A stretch of DNA of 64,000 nt from Rhizobium sp. P32RR-XVIII (GCF_012641395.1 NZ_JABAIH010000001.1:806001-870000), one strand, 5' to 3'. Positions 8,884 to 17,861 are shown, counted from the first letter of the stretch. Numbers and translations: made by a program. The notes: generated from the sequence alone by a model not told the origin.

Positions 8884-9402
8884 ATGTTGACGGTTGTTCT
8901 TGAGTGCCAGGATCAGGAGCCCGAGCTGGCGCAGACATTGTCGGCCCTGGTTGCGGGCGCGGTGGAAGGGCTTGTAAGCGACGTGGTGGTACTCGACCAC
9001 GGCTCGCGCGACGGCACGTCCGGGGTGGCGGACGCGGCGGGATGCCGGTTTCATTCGCAGTGGGACATCACGGATATATTGCGCTCAGCGCGTGGCGAAT
9101 GGCTACTTTTCGTGGAGCCTGGTGCGAGACCGCAAGCCGGCTGGATAGACGAGATCACCGAGTATATCTCGCTCAACAAAGGGCCGGCGCGCTTCACCGC
9201 CTCGCGAGGTTATAAACGTCCGTTCTTGCAGCGCGTTGGCCGTTCGCGACCGCCGCTGGAACTCGGGCTCCTCCTGCCGAAAAAGCAGGCGATCGCCGCC
9301 GCAAGAAGCGGAATGCATCTTTCGGAATTCGCCAAAGGGCAGAAGCTGCGCCAGCTTTCCAGCGAGTTGATTCGGTCCTGGGTTGCCCGCGCTGCACGAT
9401 AG
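8884..9402 (+). CDS. Short glycosyltransferase family 2-like protein
   Basis: A 172-residue protein that looks like the N-terminal half of a GT2 (GT-A fold) glycosyltransferase: a beta strand MLTVVLECQ, then VVVLDHGSRDGTSGVA (the usual DNGSxDGT motif), ARGEWLLFVEPGARP, where a DxD metal site normally stands. Here EPGA replaces it, so catalysis is doubtful. The C-terminal third is basic with no transmembrane helix. No Shine-Dalgarno sequence is obvious. A possible -10 (TATAGA, 8872-8877) would place transcription start at or very near the ATG, suggesting a leaderless message. It is divergent from the radical-SAM gene and shares the region with the LexA box. Substrate unknown. Confidence 0.75.
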   Translation: MLTVVLECQDQEPELAQTLSALVAGAVEGLVSDVVVLDHGSRDGTSGVADAAGCRFHSQWDITDILRSARGEWLLFVEPGARPQAGWIDEITEYISLNKGPARFTASRGYKRPFLQRVGRSRPPLELGLLLPKKQAIAAARSGMHLSEFAKGQKLRQLSSELIRSWVARAAR

Positions 9403-9509
9403 TAGCTGGCGCACAAACATGGCGCTCAATACGATTTTGCGCTATAATTCCTCCATGGTGCCGCCGACGCGCTAGCCTGCGTGGCGGTCGACCATGGAAT
9501 GCCGGTAGA

Positions 9510-9556
9510 CGGCAGAACAGGTCAGCGGAAGTCTCCTCTTCTGCCGGGTTTCCGGC
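9510..9556 (+). promoter_or_regulatory. Leader with two competing hairpins before the small secreted protein
   Basis: CGGCAGAA (9510-9517) can pair with TTCTGCCG (9539-9546). The last bases of that arm are also the first arm of a second hairpin, GCCGG-GTTT-CCGGC (9543-9556), which ends just before the AAAGGAG ribosome binding site of the gene at 9572. The two pairings exclude each other. A TATAAT at 9443-9448 is the best -10 candidate, with no clear -35. Confidence 0.35.
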
Positions 9557-9571
9557 GAAAGGAGTGCGTCC

Positions 9572-9886
9572 ATGCTACGCACTATGTTCCACGGCCTGCT
9601 GGGCGTCATCGCGATCACATTGGTGGTCGCGCATCCGCGTTCGGCAGTGGCGCAGACGATGCGTACCTGCGCGGGCCGATCCGAGGTCATCGATTTCCTG
9701 GATAGGAACTTTTCCGAAAAGCTCACGGCGGTCGGCAAAATCAACCACAACGCCGTCCTTGAGGTCTATGCTGCCGAGAGCGGCACCTGGACGCTGATCA
9801 TCACGGATGATCACGGCATCAGCTGCTTCCTGCTGTCGGGTGAGCAGTGGCAAACGATGCCCTCTCTACCTGGCGTGCACACATAG
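9572..9886 (+). CDS. Small secreted/periplasmic protein of unknown function
   Basis: A 104-residue protein with a clear signal peptide: a basic start, hydrophobic core GLLGVIAITLVVA, and a likely cut after the AVAQ segment near residue 28. The mature part of about 76 residues has two cysteines (in RTCAG and ISCFL) that could form a disulphide, and a pattern of short beta strands (LEVYAAESGTWTLIITD). I do not recognise a named family beyond small periplasmic proteins common in Rhizobiaceae. The start is supported by AAAGGAG 8 bases upstream. The structured leader is described separately. Confidence 0.8.
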   Translation: MLRTMFHGLLGVIAITLVVAHPRSAVAQTMRTCAGRSEVIDFLDRNFSEKLTAVGKINHNAVLEVYAAESGTWTLIITDDHGISCFLLSGEQWQTMPSLPGVHT

Positions 9887-9933
9887 CCAGCGCAGGCCGT
9901 TACCCTTGGTGCCGCGGCACCAATCCTACTGCT

Positions 9934-10488
9934 CTACTTCGCCGTCCCGCGCCTCAGGTGCTCGTCGAGCCGCGGCATAATTTCCACGAAATTGCAGGGC
10001 ATGTGGCGGTAGTCGAGCTGAGCCTTCAAGATCCCGTCCCATGCATCCTTGCAGGCACCCGGCGAGCCGGGAAGCACGAAGATGAAGGTCGACTTGGCGA
10101 CACCCGCCGTTGCTCGGGACTGGATCGTCGATGTGCCGATCTTGTCATAGGAAATGCGGTGGAAGACCTCCGAAAAGCCATCCATGCGCTTTTCAAAAAG
10201 CGGCTCCAGCGCCTCAGGCGTGACGTCCCGGCCGGTAAAGCCGGTACCGCCCGTGGTGATGACGACGTCGATGCCGTCGGTTTCCGTCCAGGCGTTGACC
10301 TGGGCTGCGATGGCTGCCTTGTCGTCGGGCACGATGGCGCGGTCCATCAGCTTGTGACCGGCCTCGGCGATCCGCGCGGCAAGCGTGTCGCCGGACTTGT
10401 CGTTTTCCAGTGTGCGCGTGTCCGAAACGGTCAGCACCGCGATGCCGACGGGAATGAAAGGCCGCTGTTCGTCGATACCCGCCATCAT
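9934..10488 (-). CDS. moaB: Molybdenum cofactor biosynthesis protein B
   Basis: A 184-residue MoaB/MogA-fold protein acting in molybdopterin adenylylation or related steps of molybdenum cofactor synthesis in the cytoplasm. The family signature TTGGTGFTGRDVTPEA is present, followed by the conserved Asp/Glu region EALEPLFEK and the LPGSPGACK motif. The open frame runs upstream to 10911 inside ispE, but the true start is the ATG pair at 10488/10485; the first ATG overlaps the ispE stop as TGATG, and GGGAG lies just before it. It is translationally coupled to ispE on the minus strand, an arrangement with no obvious metabolic link. Confidence 0.93.
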   Translation of the reverse strand: MMAGIDEQRPFIPVGIAVLTVSDTRTLENDKSGDTLAARIAEAGHKLMDRAIVPDDKAAIAAQVNAWTETDGIDVVITTGGTGFTGRDVTPEALEPLFEKRMDGFSEVFHRISYDKIGTSTIQSRATAGVAKSTFIFVLPGSPGACKDAWDGILKAQLDYRHMPCNFVEIMPRLDEHLRRGTAK

Positions 10489-11372
10489 CAGTCTCCCGAA
10501 AGCGTTTCCGTTGCCTGGAAATACCAGTCCGGCCGTTCGCTGTGAAGCTTCGCCGCAGCAGCCTCGGCTGCTTCGATCGAGCCGAAGATGCCGAAGCACG
10601 TCGCGCCGGATCCGGACATGCGGACAAATTTCGCGCCTGCTTGCTTCAACAAGGTCGAGATCTGTCCGATTTCCGGGACAAGCTTGCGCGCGGCGGGCTC
10701 CAGATCGTTTCGGTTCGCCTCGATGGTAGCCAGCCAGTCGCCGGTTCGAAGATCCAGCGGCGGGTTGTGCTTCTCTGTCAGCAGCCGGAAAATCTCCGGC
10801 GTCGAGACCGCCTTCAGCGGATTGGCGAGCACGATCACAAAAGACGGCAGAGCCACGGGCTCGATCTTTTCGCCAATCCCGCGCGCGATCAGCGGCCGGC
10901 TCGTCAGGCACATCAGAACGTCGGCGCCGAGTTTGACGGCAATCGCAGACAAAATGCCGTCAGGCAGATGGATACTCCACAGCCGCAGGAGACCACGCAG
11001 TGCCGCCGCGGCATCCGCCGAACCGCCGCCAATGCCGGAGGCGATCGGCAGGTTCTTTTCAAGATGGATATGAACCGGTGGCGCATGGTCGCCCTGTGCA
11101 AGTGCCGCTTGCCGAAGCATGTCGCGCGCCTTGAGCACGAGATTGCCGCCTGGATCGAGGTCGAGAGCAAGCCCGAACCGCCCGCTGATCGTCAATTCAT
11201 CGGCCGGGGAGGGGGCGAAAGCCAGTCTGTCGCCATGACGAGCAAAGGTCACCAGCATATCGAGGAGGTGGTAGCCGTCCGCTCTCTGGCCCGTCACATG
11301 CAGGGCCAGATTGATTTTTGCGAGAGCATCTTCGGTGACGGCGAAACCGCCGCTCATGCCCGCGTCAGGCAT
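10488..11372 (-). CDS. ispE: 4-diphosphocytidyl-2-C-methyl-D-erythritol kinase
   Basis: Fourth enzyme of the MEP (non-mevalonate) isoprenoid pathway: it phosphorylates the 2-hydroxyl of CDP-methylerythritol using ATP. The 294-residue GHMP kinase has the N-terminal motif AKINLALHVTGQRADGYH, the glycine-rich ATP loop PIASGIGGGSADAAAA, and the C-terminal FVRMSGSGATCFG motif. The start at 11372 is 6 bases after the stop of the TPR gene; MSGGF at 11357 is an alternative. Downstream it overlaps moaB. The prenyl synthase gene ispB lies 2 kb upstream on the same strand, and dxs, the first enzyme of the pathway, is at 52976-54892. Confidence 0.95.
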   Translation of the reverse strand: MPDAGMSGGFAVTEDALAKINLALHVTGQRADGYHLLDMLVTFARHGDRLAFAPSPADELTISGRFGLALDLDPGGNLVLKARDMLRQAALAQGDHAPPVHIHLEKNLPIASGIGGGSADAAAALRGLLRLWSIHLPDGILSAIAVKLGADVLMCLTSRPLIARGIGEKIEPVALPSFVIVLANPLKAVSTPEIFRLLTEKHNPPLDLRTGDWLATIEANRNDLEPAARKLVPEIGQISTLLKQAGAKFVRMSGSGATCFGIFGSIEAAEAAAAKLHSERPDWYFQATETLSGD

Positions 11373-11378
11373 GGTTCA

Positions 11379-13211
11379 TCAGGACTTCTTGTCGGCGACC
11401 GGCGGCGAAACAGGCGCCGGATCCGGCTGCTTCTTGTCGACAGCCTTGGTGTCATCAGTCTCCACCGTCAGGCCGTGGGCGATCTTGTCCTTGATCCTCG
11501 GGATGTCGGCTTCTTCCGGCTGCGAGCTCAGCGCCCGATTCCACTGATAGACGGCCTCCAGCTTGCGCCCGACATGCCAGTAGGCGTCACCAAGATGGTC
11601 GTTGATCGTCGCATCACCGGCCTTGATTTCGGCAGCCTTTTCCAGCTCGCCAACGGCGTCGTCGAAGCGGTTCAGGCGGTAATAGGCCCAGCCAAGCGAG
11701 TCGATGATATAGCCGTCGTCGGGCCTGAGTTCGACGGCCTTCTTGATCATCGTCAGGCCTTCGTCGAGGTTCCGGTTCATGTCGATCCAGGAGTAGCCGA
11801 GATAGTTCAGAACCTGGGGCTGATCCGGGTTGAGCTCGAGCGCCTTGCGGAAGTTCGGCTCCGCCTGATCCCACTTCTTCAGCCGCTCATAGGCGATGCC
11901 CCGCTGGAAGAAGACCGTCCAGTCGGATCGGCCCGGCAGCGGGCCGATCATTTCCACGGCCTTGTCGTAATTGTCGGCCATCGCCTGATAGTCCTTGGCG
12001 TCGGAGAGCACGCTGCCATAGGCAAGATAGGAGCGGATGTCCTTCGGATCGGAATCGATCAACGCCTTCAGATGCTTGCGTGCCTCGTCGGTCTTGCCGC
12101 CCTGCGCCAGCGCAAGGCCGAGCTGCAGCTCGGAGATGCGCCGCATCGGAGAGGTTTCCGGCACGCGCTTGTAGAACTCGATGGCACGGTCCGTCTGTTC
12201 CTGCTTTTCAGCAATGCCGCCGAGAAGCACCAGCGTGTCGGCGCTGTTCGGATCGAGCGCATTGGCAGTCTGCAGATAGAGCGAAACGATATCTTCGGCC
12301 CCGTCGCGGTTCAGCGCGGCGCCGATGGAGAAGAGAACGGCAGCCGCGCCCTGGGGGCCGTTGCGTACCTGCTGCTCCGGCTTCTCGCCCTTTTCGATGC
12401 TCTGGCGCAGCGCATTCAGCGGCGCATAGTTCGGCAGCATGTTGTCGCCGACGGAGATCGCATCGAGCGCCTTCTGCTTGTTGCCCTGCGAGGCTTCCAG
12501 GCGGGCCAGCGCCATGACCGCACGCATGAAGGTGTCGGGCGCCGTCGCACCGCCTTCCTTGTCCAGCACTGCATCGTTCAAGTGCCTGCGCGCTGCCGAC
12601 ACATTGCCCGTCACGATGGCGATCGCACCTGCATGGTAGTTCTGGAAGATGCTGAACCACTCCGGGCCCTTCATCTTCTCGACCATCGACAGCGCTTCCT
12701 TGTTGCGGCCGGCGCCGACGCGCGCCCAGGCGAGCAGCAGGTCGTTCATCATCCGGTCGAGGTCGTTCGGACCGTTATATTTCAGGATCGCTTCGGCGTT
12801 CTTGTAGTCGCCGCGGCGCATCGCGTCCGTGGCGCGGACGACGGTGGTGATACGCTCGACGGTGGGATCCTTCTTCAGGTCATTGGCATATTTCACGCCT
12901 TCCTGGATGTCGCCGCTCAGCAGCAGCGAAATCATCAGGCGCTGACGGATTTCCGGATTACCCGGTTCGATCTGCAAGGCCTTCTTGTAAAGCTCTATGG
13001 CCGTCTTGTAGTCGTGATCGACATCGGCCGTGCGGGCGGCGAGGAAGGCGCCCGAGAAGGTGCCGACCGTGTCCGGGTCGAAGACCACCGTGTTGCTGGC
13101 AGCGTCCGTCTTGGCAGCCTCTTCGGCATTGACGCCACCAAGCGCTCCGAGCGAAAGGACCGCTGCAAGTGCCGCGCTCGAAAAAAGACGGATGGCAAAT
13201 CTCTGCCGCAT
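11379..13211 (-). CDS. TPR-repeat periplasmic protein
   Basis: A 610-residue protein with a Sec signal peptide (MRQRFAIRLFSSAALAAV, likely cut at VNAEEA) and then a superhelix of about 12-14 tetratricopeptide repeats. Clear ones include YKTAIELYKKALQIEPGNPE, WDQAEPNFRKALELNPDQP and DEGLTMIKKAVELRPDDG. The tail after residue 585 is rich in Asp, Lys and Pro and probably disordered. TPR proteins of this length in rhizobia are scaffold proteins of unknown role, possibly in envelope assembly or polysaccharide export. The ATG at 13211 has AGG 8 bases upstream; a TTG at 13229 is unlikely. A 7-bp hairpin (13231-13255) lies in its leader. ispE and moaB follow directly, so the three probably form one transcript. 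Confidence 0.85.
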   Translation of the reverse strand: MRQRFAIRLFSSAALAAVLSLGALGGVNAEEAAKTDAASNTVVFDPDTVGTFSGAFLAARTADVDHDYKTAIELYKKALQIEPGNPEIRQRLMISLLLSGDIQEGVKYANDLKKDPTVERITTVVRATDAMRRGDYKNAEAILKYNGPNDLDRMMNDLLLAWARVGAGRNKEALSMVEKMKGPEWFSIFQNYHAGAIAIVTGNVSAARRHLNDAVLDKEGGATAPDTFMRAVMALARLEASQGNKQKALDAISVGDNMLPNYAPLNALRQSIEKGEKPEQQVRNGPQGAAAVLFSIGAALNRDGAEDIVSLYLQTANALDPNSADTLVLLGGIAEKQEQTDRAIEFYKRVPETSPMRRISELQLGLALAQGGKTDEARKHLKALIDSDPKDIRSYLAYGSVLSDAKDYQAMADNYDKAVEMIGPLPGRSDWTVFFQRGIAYERLKKWDQAEPNFRKALELNPDQPQVLNYLGYSWIDMNRNLDEGLTMIKKAVELRPDDGYIIDSLGWAYYRLNRFDDAVGELEKAAEIKAGDATINDHLGDAYWHVGRKLEAVYQWNRALSSQPEEADIPRIKDKIAHGLTVETDDTKAVDKKQPDPAPVSPPVADKKS

Positions 13212-13343
13212 TACAAAACCTTTCTTCAAGGCAGCCGATTGTTCCGACCGGCTGCGAAATCAGTTGAGAAGACTGACTCACAATAGGATGGCTTTTTTGA
13301 AGCGGTCCTGCAAGAAATTCAGCCGCGATCAAAGATGTTTGAT

Positions 13344-14360
13344 TTAGTTGACCCGCTCGATGCAGAAGTCGATCACTTCCAATAGCGCGGCTTTCCACGC
13401 CGTATCGGGAAGGGGCGCAAGCGCGTCGCGCGCGATCGTGCCGTAGTGAACCGCCCGGGCGATCGTGTCGTTCAGCGTACCGTATTTGGTGATGAGGCCG
13501 AGCGCCTTCTCGAGATTGGCATCCGTACCGTTGCCGCCCTCGATCGCGTCACGCCAGAAAGCGCGCTCGTCCTGCGTGCCACGGCGGTAGGCGAGGATGA
13601 CCGGAAGCGTGATCTTGCCCTCGCGGAAGTCGTCGCCGACATTCTTGCCTAGGTCGGCTGCCTTGCCGCCGTAATCCAGCGCGTCATCGACGAGCTGGAA
13701 AGCGAGCCCGAGGTTCATGCCGTAGGATTTCAGTGCATTGCGGCCGGATTTGCCAGCGTCTGCCACGATCGGGCCGACTTCGGCGGCCGCGGCAAAGAGT
13801 GCCGCGGTCTTGGCCCGGATGACCGAAAGATAGTCGTCTTCCGTCGTCTCCATGTTCTTGGCGACGGAAAGCTGCAACACCTCGCCTTCGGCAATGACGC
13901 AAGCGGCCGACGAGAGAACGTCAAGCGCATCAAGCGAACCGACATCGACCATCATCCGGAAGGCCTGGCCGAGCAGGAAGTCGCCGACGAGGACGCTTGC
14001 CTGGTTGCCCCAGATCATGCGCGCCGTCGATTTCCCGCGGCGAAGGTCGCTCTCATCGACGACATCGTCATGCAGCAGCGTCGCCGTATGCATGAATTCG
14101 ACTGATGTCGCGAGCTTGATGTGGTTTTCGCCCTTGTACCCGAAGAGACAGGCCGAGGCGAGCGTCAGCATGGGGCGCAAGCGCTTGCCACCGGAGGAGA
14201 TCAGGTGGTTCGCCACTTCCGGTATCATCTGGACATCGGACCCGGCCTTCGAAAGGATAAGCTGGTTGACCCGCTCCATGTCGGCCTTGGTCAAATCGAC
14301 CAGCGGCTTGACGGATGCCAGTTTGTTTTTGCTTTCTTCAAGCGGTATGACCACGCCCAA
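13344..14360 (-). CDS. ispB: Octaprenyl (long-chain polyprenyl) diphosphate synthase
   Basis: Makes the long all-trans prenyl chain of ubiquinone from FPP and IPP. The 338-residue protein has both aspartate-rich motifs: the first in LLHDDVVDESDLRRG and the second in LVDDALDYGG, with GGKRLRP and the GKITLPVI segment between or after. I choose the TTG at 14360 (reading MGVVIPLEESKN), 9 bases after AGGAG, because the upstream extension to 14519 is not protein-like and overlaps the divergent gene. Any longer start would add unconserved residues. Its product would be used by the UbiA homologue at 35784. Confidence 0.94.
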   Translation of the reverse strand: MGVVIPLEESKNKLASVKPLVDLTKADMERVNQLILSKAGSDVQMIPEVANHLISSGGKRLRPMLTLASACLFGYKGENHIKLATSVEFMHTATLLHDDVVDESDLRRGKSTARMIWGNQASVLVGDFLLGQAFRMMVDVGSLDALDVLSSAACVIAEGEVLQLSVAKNMETTEDDYLSVIRAKTAALFAAAAEVGPIVADAGKSGRNALKSYGMNLGLAFQLVDDALDYGGKAADLGKNVGDDFREGKITLPVILAYRRGTQDERAFWRDAIEGGNGTDANLEKALGLITKYGTLNDTIARAVHYGTIARDALAPLPDTAWKAALLEVIDFCIERVN

Positions 14361-14468
14361 CGACCCGGACTCCTGTTCACTCGTTACGATTGACAATAGA
14401 AAGGGGCGATTGAAGCGGCAAGAGGTGAAATGTCGCGCAGCACAGAATTGAAAGGGATTTGATCGTAA

Positions 14469-14696
14469 ATGCATGAACTTATCCGTGCCAATGACCCCGT
14501 CTTGATGTCGTATGCGCAAAGCCTTCTAAAGGATGCGGGAATTCACTGCTTCGTGGCCGATCAGGCTATGAGCATCCTCGAAGGCTCCCTCGGCATGCTG
14601 CCGCGCCGGTTGCTTGTTGATGATGACGATGCCGATCAGGCCCGCCGGATCCTGACCGATGCCGGCCTGGCCGACGAGTTGCGCATCGTGAAATGA
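14469..14696 (+). CDS. DUF2007 domain protein
   Basis: A 75-residue cytoplasmic protein with the DUF2007 fold: the start MHELIRANDPVLMSYAQSLL, a central IHCFVADQAMSILEGSLGML and RRLLVDDDDADQARRIL. The family is thought to bind small signals or act as a regulatory module and is often fused to or beside transporters and enzymes; its role is unknown. It is divergent from ispB and lies 7 bases upstream of the methyltransferase gene, so the two are probably co-transcribed and possibly functionally linked. Confidence 0.88.
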   Translation: MHELIRANDPVLMSYAQSLLKDAGIHCFVADQAMSILEGSLGMLPRRLLVDDDDADQARRILTDAGLADELRIVK

Positions 14697-14703
14697 TACG
14701 GCC

Positions 14704-15504
14704 ATGACCGGGGTTTCCGACACGATCGATGCCTTCCACCGCGGCGGCTTTCACGTCGTCCAACCGAGGGGCAGGGGGCATCGCTCGGGGATGGATGCGA
14801 TGCTACTGGCCGCGCTGGTCTGCGATGACCGCGCGATCAAAGTTGCAGATCTCGGCGCCGGCGCGGGTGCGGCCGGGCTTGCCGTCGCCTCCCGGCTGCC
14901 GAAGGCCGAGGTCGTGCTTTTCGAGCGTTCGGCGGAAATGGCCGGTTACGCGCGGCGCAGTATTGCCTTGCCGGAGAATGCCCATATGACCGGCCGGGTC
15001 TCGGTCGTCGAGGCAGATGTGACCTTGACGGCAAAGGCACGAAACGAAGCGGGCCTGACCGACGAGATTTTCCACCACGTCATCATGAATCCGCCGTTCA
15101 ACGATGCCGGCGACCGCCGGACGCCGGATGCCCTGAAAGCCGAAGCGCATGCGATGACTGACGGTCTTTTCGAAAGCTGGATACGCACGGCGGGCGCGAT
15201 CATGGTGCCCGGCGGGCAGCTGTCACTCATTGCCCGCGCCGAATCGATCGCGGAGGTCATCGCAGCCTGCGGCAGACGTTTCGGCGGTATCGAAATTACC
15301 GCCATCCACCCGCGCGAGGGCGAGAATGCCGTACGCATTCTGGTGACGGCGATCAAAGGATCGCGCGCGCGGCTTTCGCTGCGCGCGCCATTCATCATGC
15401 ACGAAGAGAGTACGCATAAATTCTCCCCCTTCGTGGACGATCTGAACAACGGCCGTGCGGCCTATCCAAGGCTCAGCCGGTCACGAAATCGAACAGCAGC
15501 TTGA
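14704..15504 (+). CDS. tRNA1(Val) adenine-N6 methyltransferase-like (TrmN6/YfiC family)
   Basis: A 266-residue class I SAM-dependent methyltransferase. The SAM loop is [16 protein letters not shown], with the acidic residue of strand 2 in VVLFERS, and the catalytic motif NPPF in [14 protein letters not shown] marks an enzyme acting on an exocyclic amino group of adenine (or a glutamine). The N-terminal [12 protein letters not shown] is also typical of the YfiC/TrmN6 group, which methylates A37 of tRNA-Val. The last 32 bases overlap the 3' end of the convergent mntH gene, so the C-terminal tail SRSRNRTAA is encoded antisense to mntH. Confidence 0.85.
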   Translation: MTGVSDTIDAFHRGGFHVVQPRGRGHRSGMDAMLLAALVCDDRAIKVADLGAGAGAAGLAVASRLPKAEVVLFERSAEMAGYARRSIALPENAHMTGRVSVVEADVTLTAKARNEAGLTDEIFHHVIMNPPFNDAGDRRTPDALKAEAHAMTDGLFESWIRTAGAIMVPGGQLSLIARAESIAEVIAACGRRFGGIEITAIHPREGENAVRILVTAIKGSRARLSLRAPFIMHEESTHKFSPFVDDLNNGRAAYPRLSRSRNRTAA

Positions 15505-16813
15505 TGTTCAGCCCGGCTATGATGACGGCAATCGCATAGGCGATGCCGCTCAGCCAGCGCGGCGCCACGAGCGCGCCCATCTTCGCCTTGCTGGCGGTGA
15601 ACATCACCAGCGGGAAAACCGCAAAGGAAAGCTGCAGGCTGAGCACGACCTGCGTCAGGATCAGGAGATGCGCAGTCCCCTCGTTGCCGTACCAGATCGT
15701 CACGAAGGCGGCCGGGACAATGGCGATCGCGCGGGTGATCAGACGGCGCACCCATGGCTGGAGCTTGATCCTCAGAAAACCCTCCATGACGATCTGGCCC
15801 GCAAGCGTCGCTGTCACGGTCGAATTCAGGCCGCAGCAGAGCAGCGCGATACCGAAAAGCGTCGGTGCGATCGCGAGGCCGAGCAGCGGCGACAGCAGCG
15901 AATGCGCCTCGCCGAGTTCGACGATATCCGTCCGGCCGCTGGCGTTGAACGCGGCGGCCGCCAGGATCAGGATCGAGGCGTTGATCAGCAGCGCAAAACA
16001 GAGCGCAAAGGTGGAGTCGATCGTCGCATAGGTGAGCGCTTCCCGCTTTTCCGGCAGGGTGTGGCCGTAAGCGCGCGTCTGCACGATGCCTGAATGCAGA
16101 TAGAGATTGTGCGGCATGACGGTCGCGCCGAGAATGCCGAGCGCCAGATAGAGCATTTCCGGATTGCTGACGATCTCCGTCGTCGGGAAGAAGCCCCTCA
16201 CGACAGCGCCCCACTCAGGATCGGCCAGGAAGATCTGCACGCCGAAACAGAGCGCAATGACGCCGAGAAGCGTGATGATGAAGGCTTCGATCCAGCGGAA
16301 GCCGAGCCTTTGCAAATAGAGAATGAGAAAGACGTCGAGTGCCGTGATCAAGACGCCGAGCTCCAGCGGAACGCCGAAGATCAGGTTGAGGCCGATGGCC
16401 GTGCCGATCACCTCGGCGATGTCAGTCGCGATGATGGCGATTTCCGCAAACGCCCACAGGGGCACGGAAATAAATTTCGGATAGGCGTCCCGGCAGGCCT
16501 GCGCCAGATCGCGGCCGGAGGCAATCGCAAGGCGGGCGCAGAGCGATTGCAGCACGATCGCCATCAGGTTGGAGAGCAGCGCGACCGTCAGCAGGGCATA
16601 GCCGAACTTTGAGCCGCCAGCGAGAGACGTCGCCCAGTTGCCGGGATCCATATAGCCGACCGCGACCATGTAGCCAGGGCCCGCAAAGGCGGCGATCCGC
16701 CGGAGTTTCGAACCCGGGCGACCCGTTCCGACGGTGCGGTAGACATCGGAAAGCGAGGCCTCCTCCCGGTCATACCGCCAACCGCTTTTTGCACTCCGGT
16801 TTAAAGCATCCAT
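15473..16813 (-). CDS. mntH: NRAMP family divalent metal (Mn2+) transporter
   Basis: A 446-residue H+-coupled Mn2+/Fe2+ importer with 11 or so transmembrane helices. The metal-site motifs are both present: DPGN in helix 1 ([16 protein letters not shown]) and MPHN in helix 6 ([13 protein letters not shown]). The charged N-terminal 45 residues are cytosolic. It is divergent from the S49 peptidase gene. The inverted repeat GAATGA-N9-TCATTC 45 bases upstream of the start (16858-16878), overlapping a plausible promoter, suggests control by a Fur-family protein; in rhizobia the manganese regulator is Mur. Its 3' end overlaps the preceding convergent gene by 32 bases. Confidence 0.94.
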   Translation of the reverse strand: MDALNRSAKSGWRYDREEASLSDVYRTVGTGRPGSKLRRIAAFAGPGYMVAVGYMDPGNWATSLAGGSKFGYALLTVALLSNLMAIVLQSLCARLAIASGRDLAQACRDAYPKFISVPLWAFAEIAIIATDIAEVIGTAIGLNLIFGVPLELGVLITALDVFLILYLQRLGFRWIEAFIITLLGVIALCFGVQIFLADPEWGAVVRGFFPTTEIVSNPEMLYLALGILGATVMPHNLYLHSGIVQTRAYGHTLPEKREALTYATIDSTFALCFALLINASILILAAAAFNASGRTDIVELGEAHSLLSPLLGLAIAPTLFGIALLCCGLNSTVTATLAGQIVMEGFLRIKLQPWVRRLITRAIAIVPAAFVTIWYGNEGTAHLLILTQVVLSLQLSFAVFPLVMFTASKAKMGALVAPRWLSGIAYAIAVIIAGLNIKLLFDFVTG

Positions 16814-16857
16814 TTGTTATCCGCCTGTTCGATCATTGCCCGCACTATGCCCGATTA

Positions 16858-16878
16858 GAATGATAATGCAAGTCATTC
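16858..16878. promoter_or_regulatory. Fur/Mur-like operator between mntH and the S49 peptidase gene
   Basis: A perfect inverted repeat GAATGA (16858-16863) and TCATTC (16873-16878) with a 9-base AT-rich centre, of the size and type of Fur-family targets. On the mntH strand it falls inside TTGCGA-N17-TCTAAT. It is a good candidate for the Mn-sensing regulator Mur of rhizobia; the match to the described Mur site is only by overall form. Confidence 0.5.
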
Positions 16879-16981
16879 GCAACAAGAAAACCGGCTGCCG
16901 CAGTTTCTGGAACGCGGCCATTGCGTTTACCGTTCCGTTGCATACATGGATTGCGACGCTGAAAGCGAAGAAGGATTTGAG

Positions 16982-17842
16982 ATGCGCGGATTTTTGAGAG
17001 GACTGGTACCGAAGCGTTTCCGCAAGGAAGGGATCGTCATCCCGGTTGTCAGGCTTCAAGGCGTCATCATGAGCGGCGGCAACCAGTTCCGCCCCACGCT
17101 CAACCTCGCCGCTGTTGCGCCGGTCCTGGAGAAAGCCTTTTCCGTGAAGGATGCGCCGGCCGTTGCGATCGCCATCAATTCGCCGGGCGGTTCGCCGGTC
17201 CAGTCGCGGCTTATCTTTACGCGCATCCGCGAGCTCGCCCGCGAGAAGCAGAAGAAGGTCCTTGTCTTCGTCGAGGATGTAGCAGCGTCGGGCGGCTACA
17301 TGATCGCGCTCGCCGGCGATGAGATCATCGCCGACGCGACCTCGATCGTCGGCTCGATCGGCGTCGTTTCCGGCGGCTTTGGCTTTCCCGAGCTCTTGAA
17401 AAAGATCGGCATCGAGCGCCGCGTCTATACGGCCGGTGAGAACAAGGTTATTCTCGATCCGTTCCAGCCCGAGAAGGAAAAGGACATCGAATACCTGAAG
17501 AGCCTTCAGCTCGAGATCCATCAGGTATTCATCGCCATGGTGCGCGAGCGCCGCGCCGGCAAGCTCAGCGATGACGAGACCGTCTTCTCCGGCCTTTTCT
17601 GGAGTGGCACGCGCGGGCTTGAACTCGGCCTCGTCGATAGTCTGGGCGATATGCGCCAGGAGCTGAAAAAGCGGTACGGCCAGAAGGCCAGACTGCAGCT
17701 CGTCACCGCCGCTCGCAGCCTCTTCGGGCGGAGGATACCGGGTGTCTCGCCCGTCTCGCTTGAAGGTGTGACATCAGGTCTTGCAGCGGGCCTTGTCGAA
17801 GCGGCGGAAGAGAAGGCAATGTGGAGCCGCTACGGGCTTTGA
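16982..17842 (+). CDS. S49 family serine peptidase (SohB/SppA-like)
   Basis: A 286-residue peptidase of the ClpP/crotonase fold. The Ser-Lys dyad is likely Ser103 in EDVAASGGYMIA and Lys155 in GENKVILDP; the INSPGGSP loop that forms the oxyanion region precedes it. No convincing transmembrane helix or signal is present, unlike SppA, so it may act at the cytoplasmic face, digesting signal peptides or membrane-protein fragments. I use the ATG at 16982 (MRGFLRGL), with AGGA about 7 bases upstream, rather than the ATG at 16946 that lacks a binding site. A small membrane-protein gene follows 19 bases later. Confidence 0.88.
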   Translation: MRGFLRGLVPKRFRKEGIVIPVVRLQGVIMSGGNQFRPTLNLAAVAPVLEKAFSVKDAPAVAIAINSPGGSPVQSRLIFTRIRELAREKQKKVLVFVEDVAASGGYMIALAGDEIIADATSIVGSIGVVSGGFGFPELLKKIGIERRVYTAGENKVILDPFQPEKEKDIEYLKSLQLEIHQVFIAMVRERRAGKLSDDETVFSGLFWSGTRGLELGLVDSLGDMRQELKKRYGQKARLQLVTAARSLFGRRIPGVSPVSLEGVTSGLAAGLVEAAEEKAMWSRYGL

Positions 17843-17861
17843 GAGGAGAAGAAGAGGGGAG

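Noticed and set aside
10542..13286. A 914-codon open frame on the plus strand opposite ispE and the TPR gene.
   Set aside because: It is a shadow of high-GC coding sequence on the other strand, with no recognisable domain and an Arg/His/Gln-rich composition.
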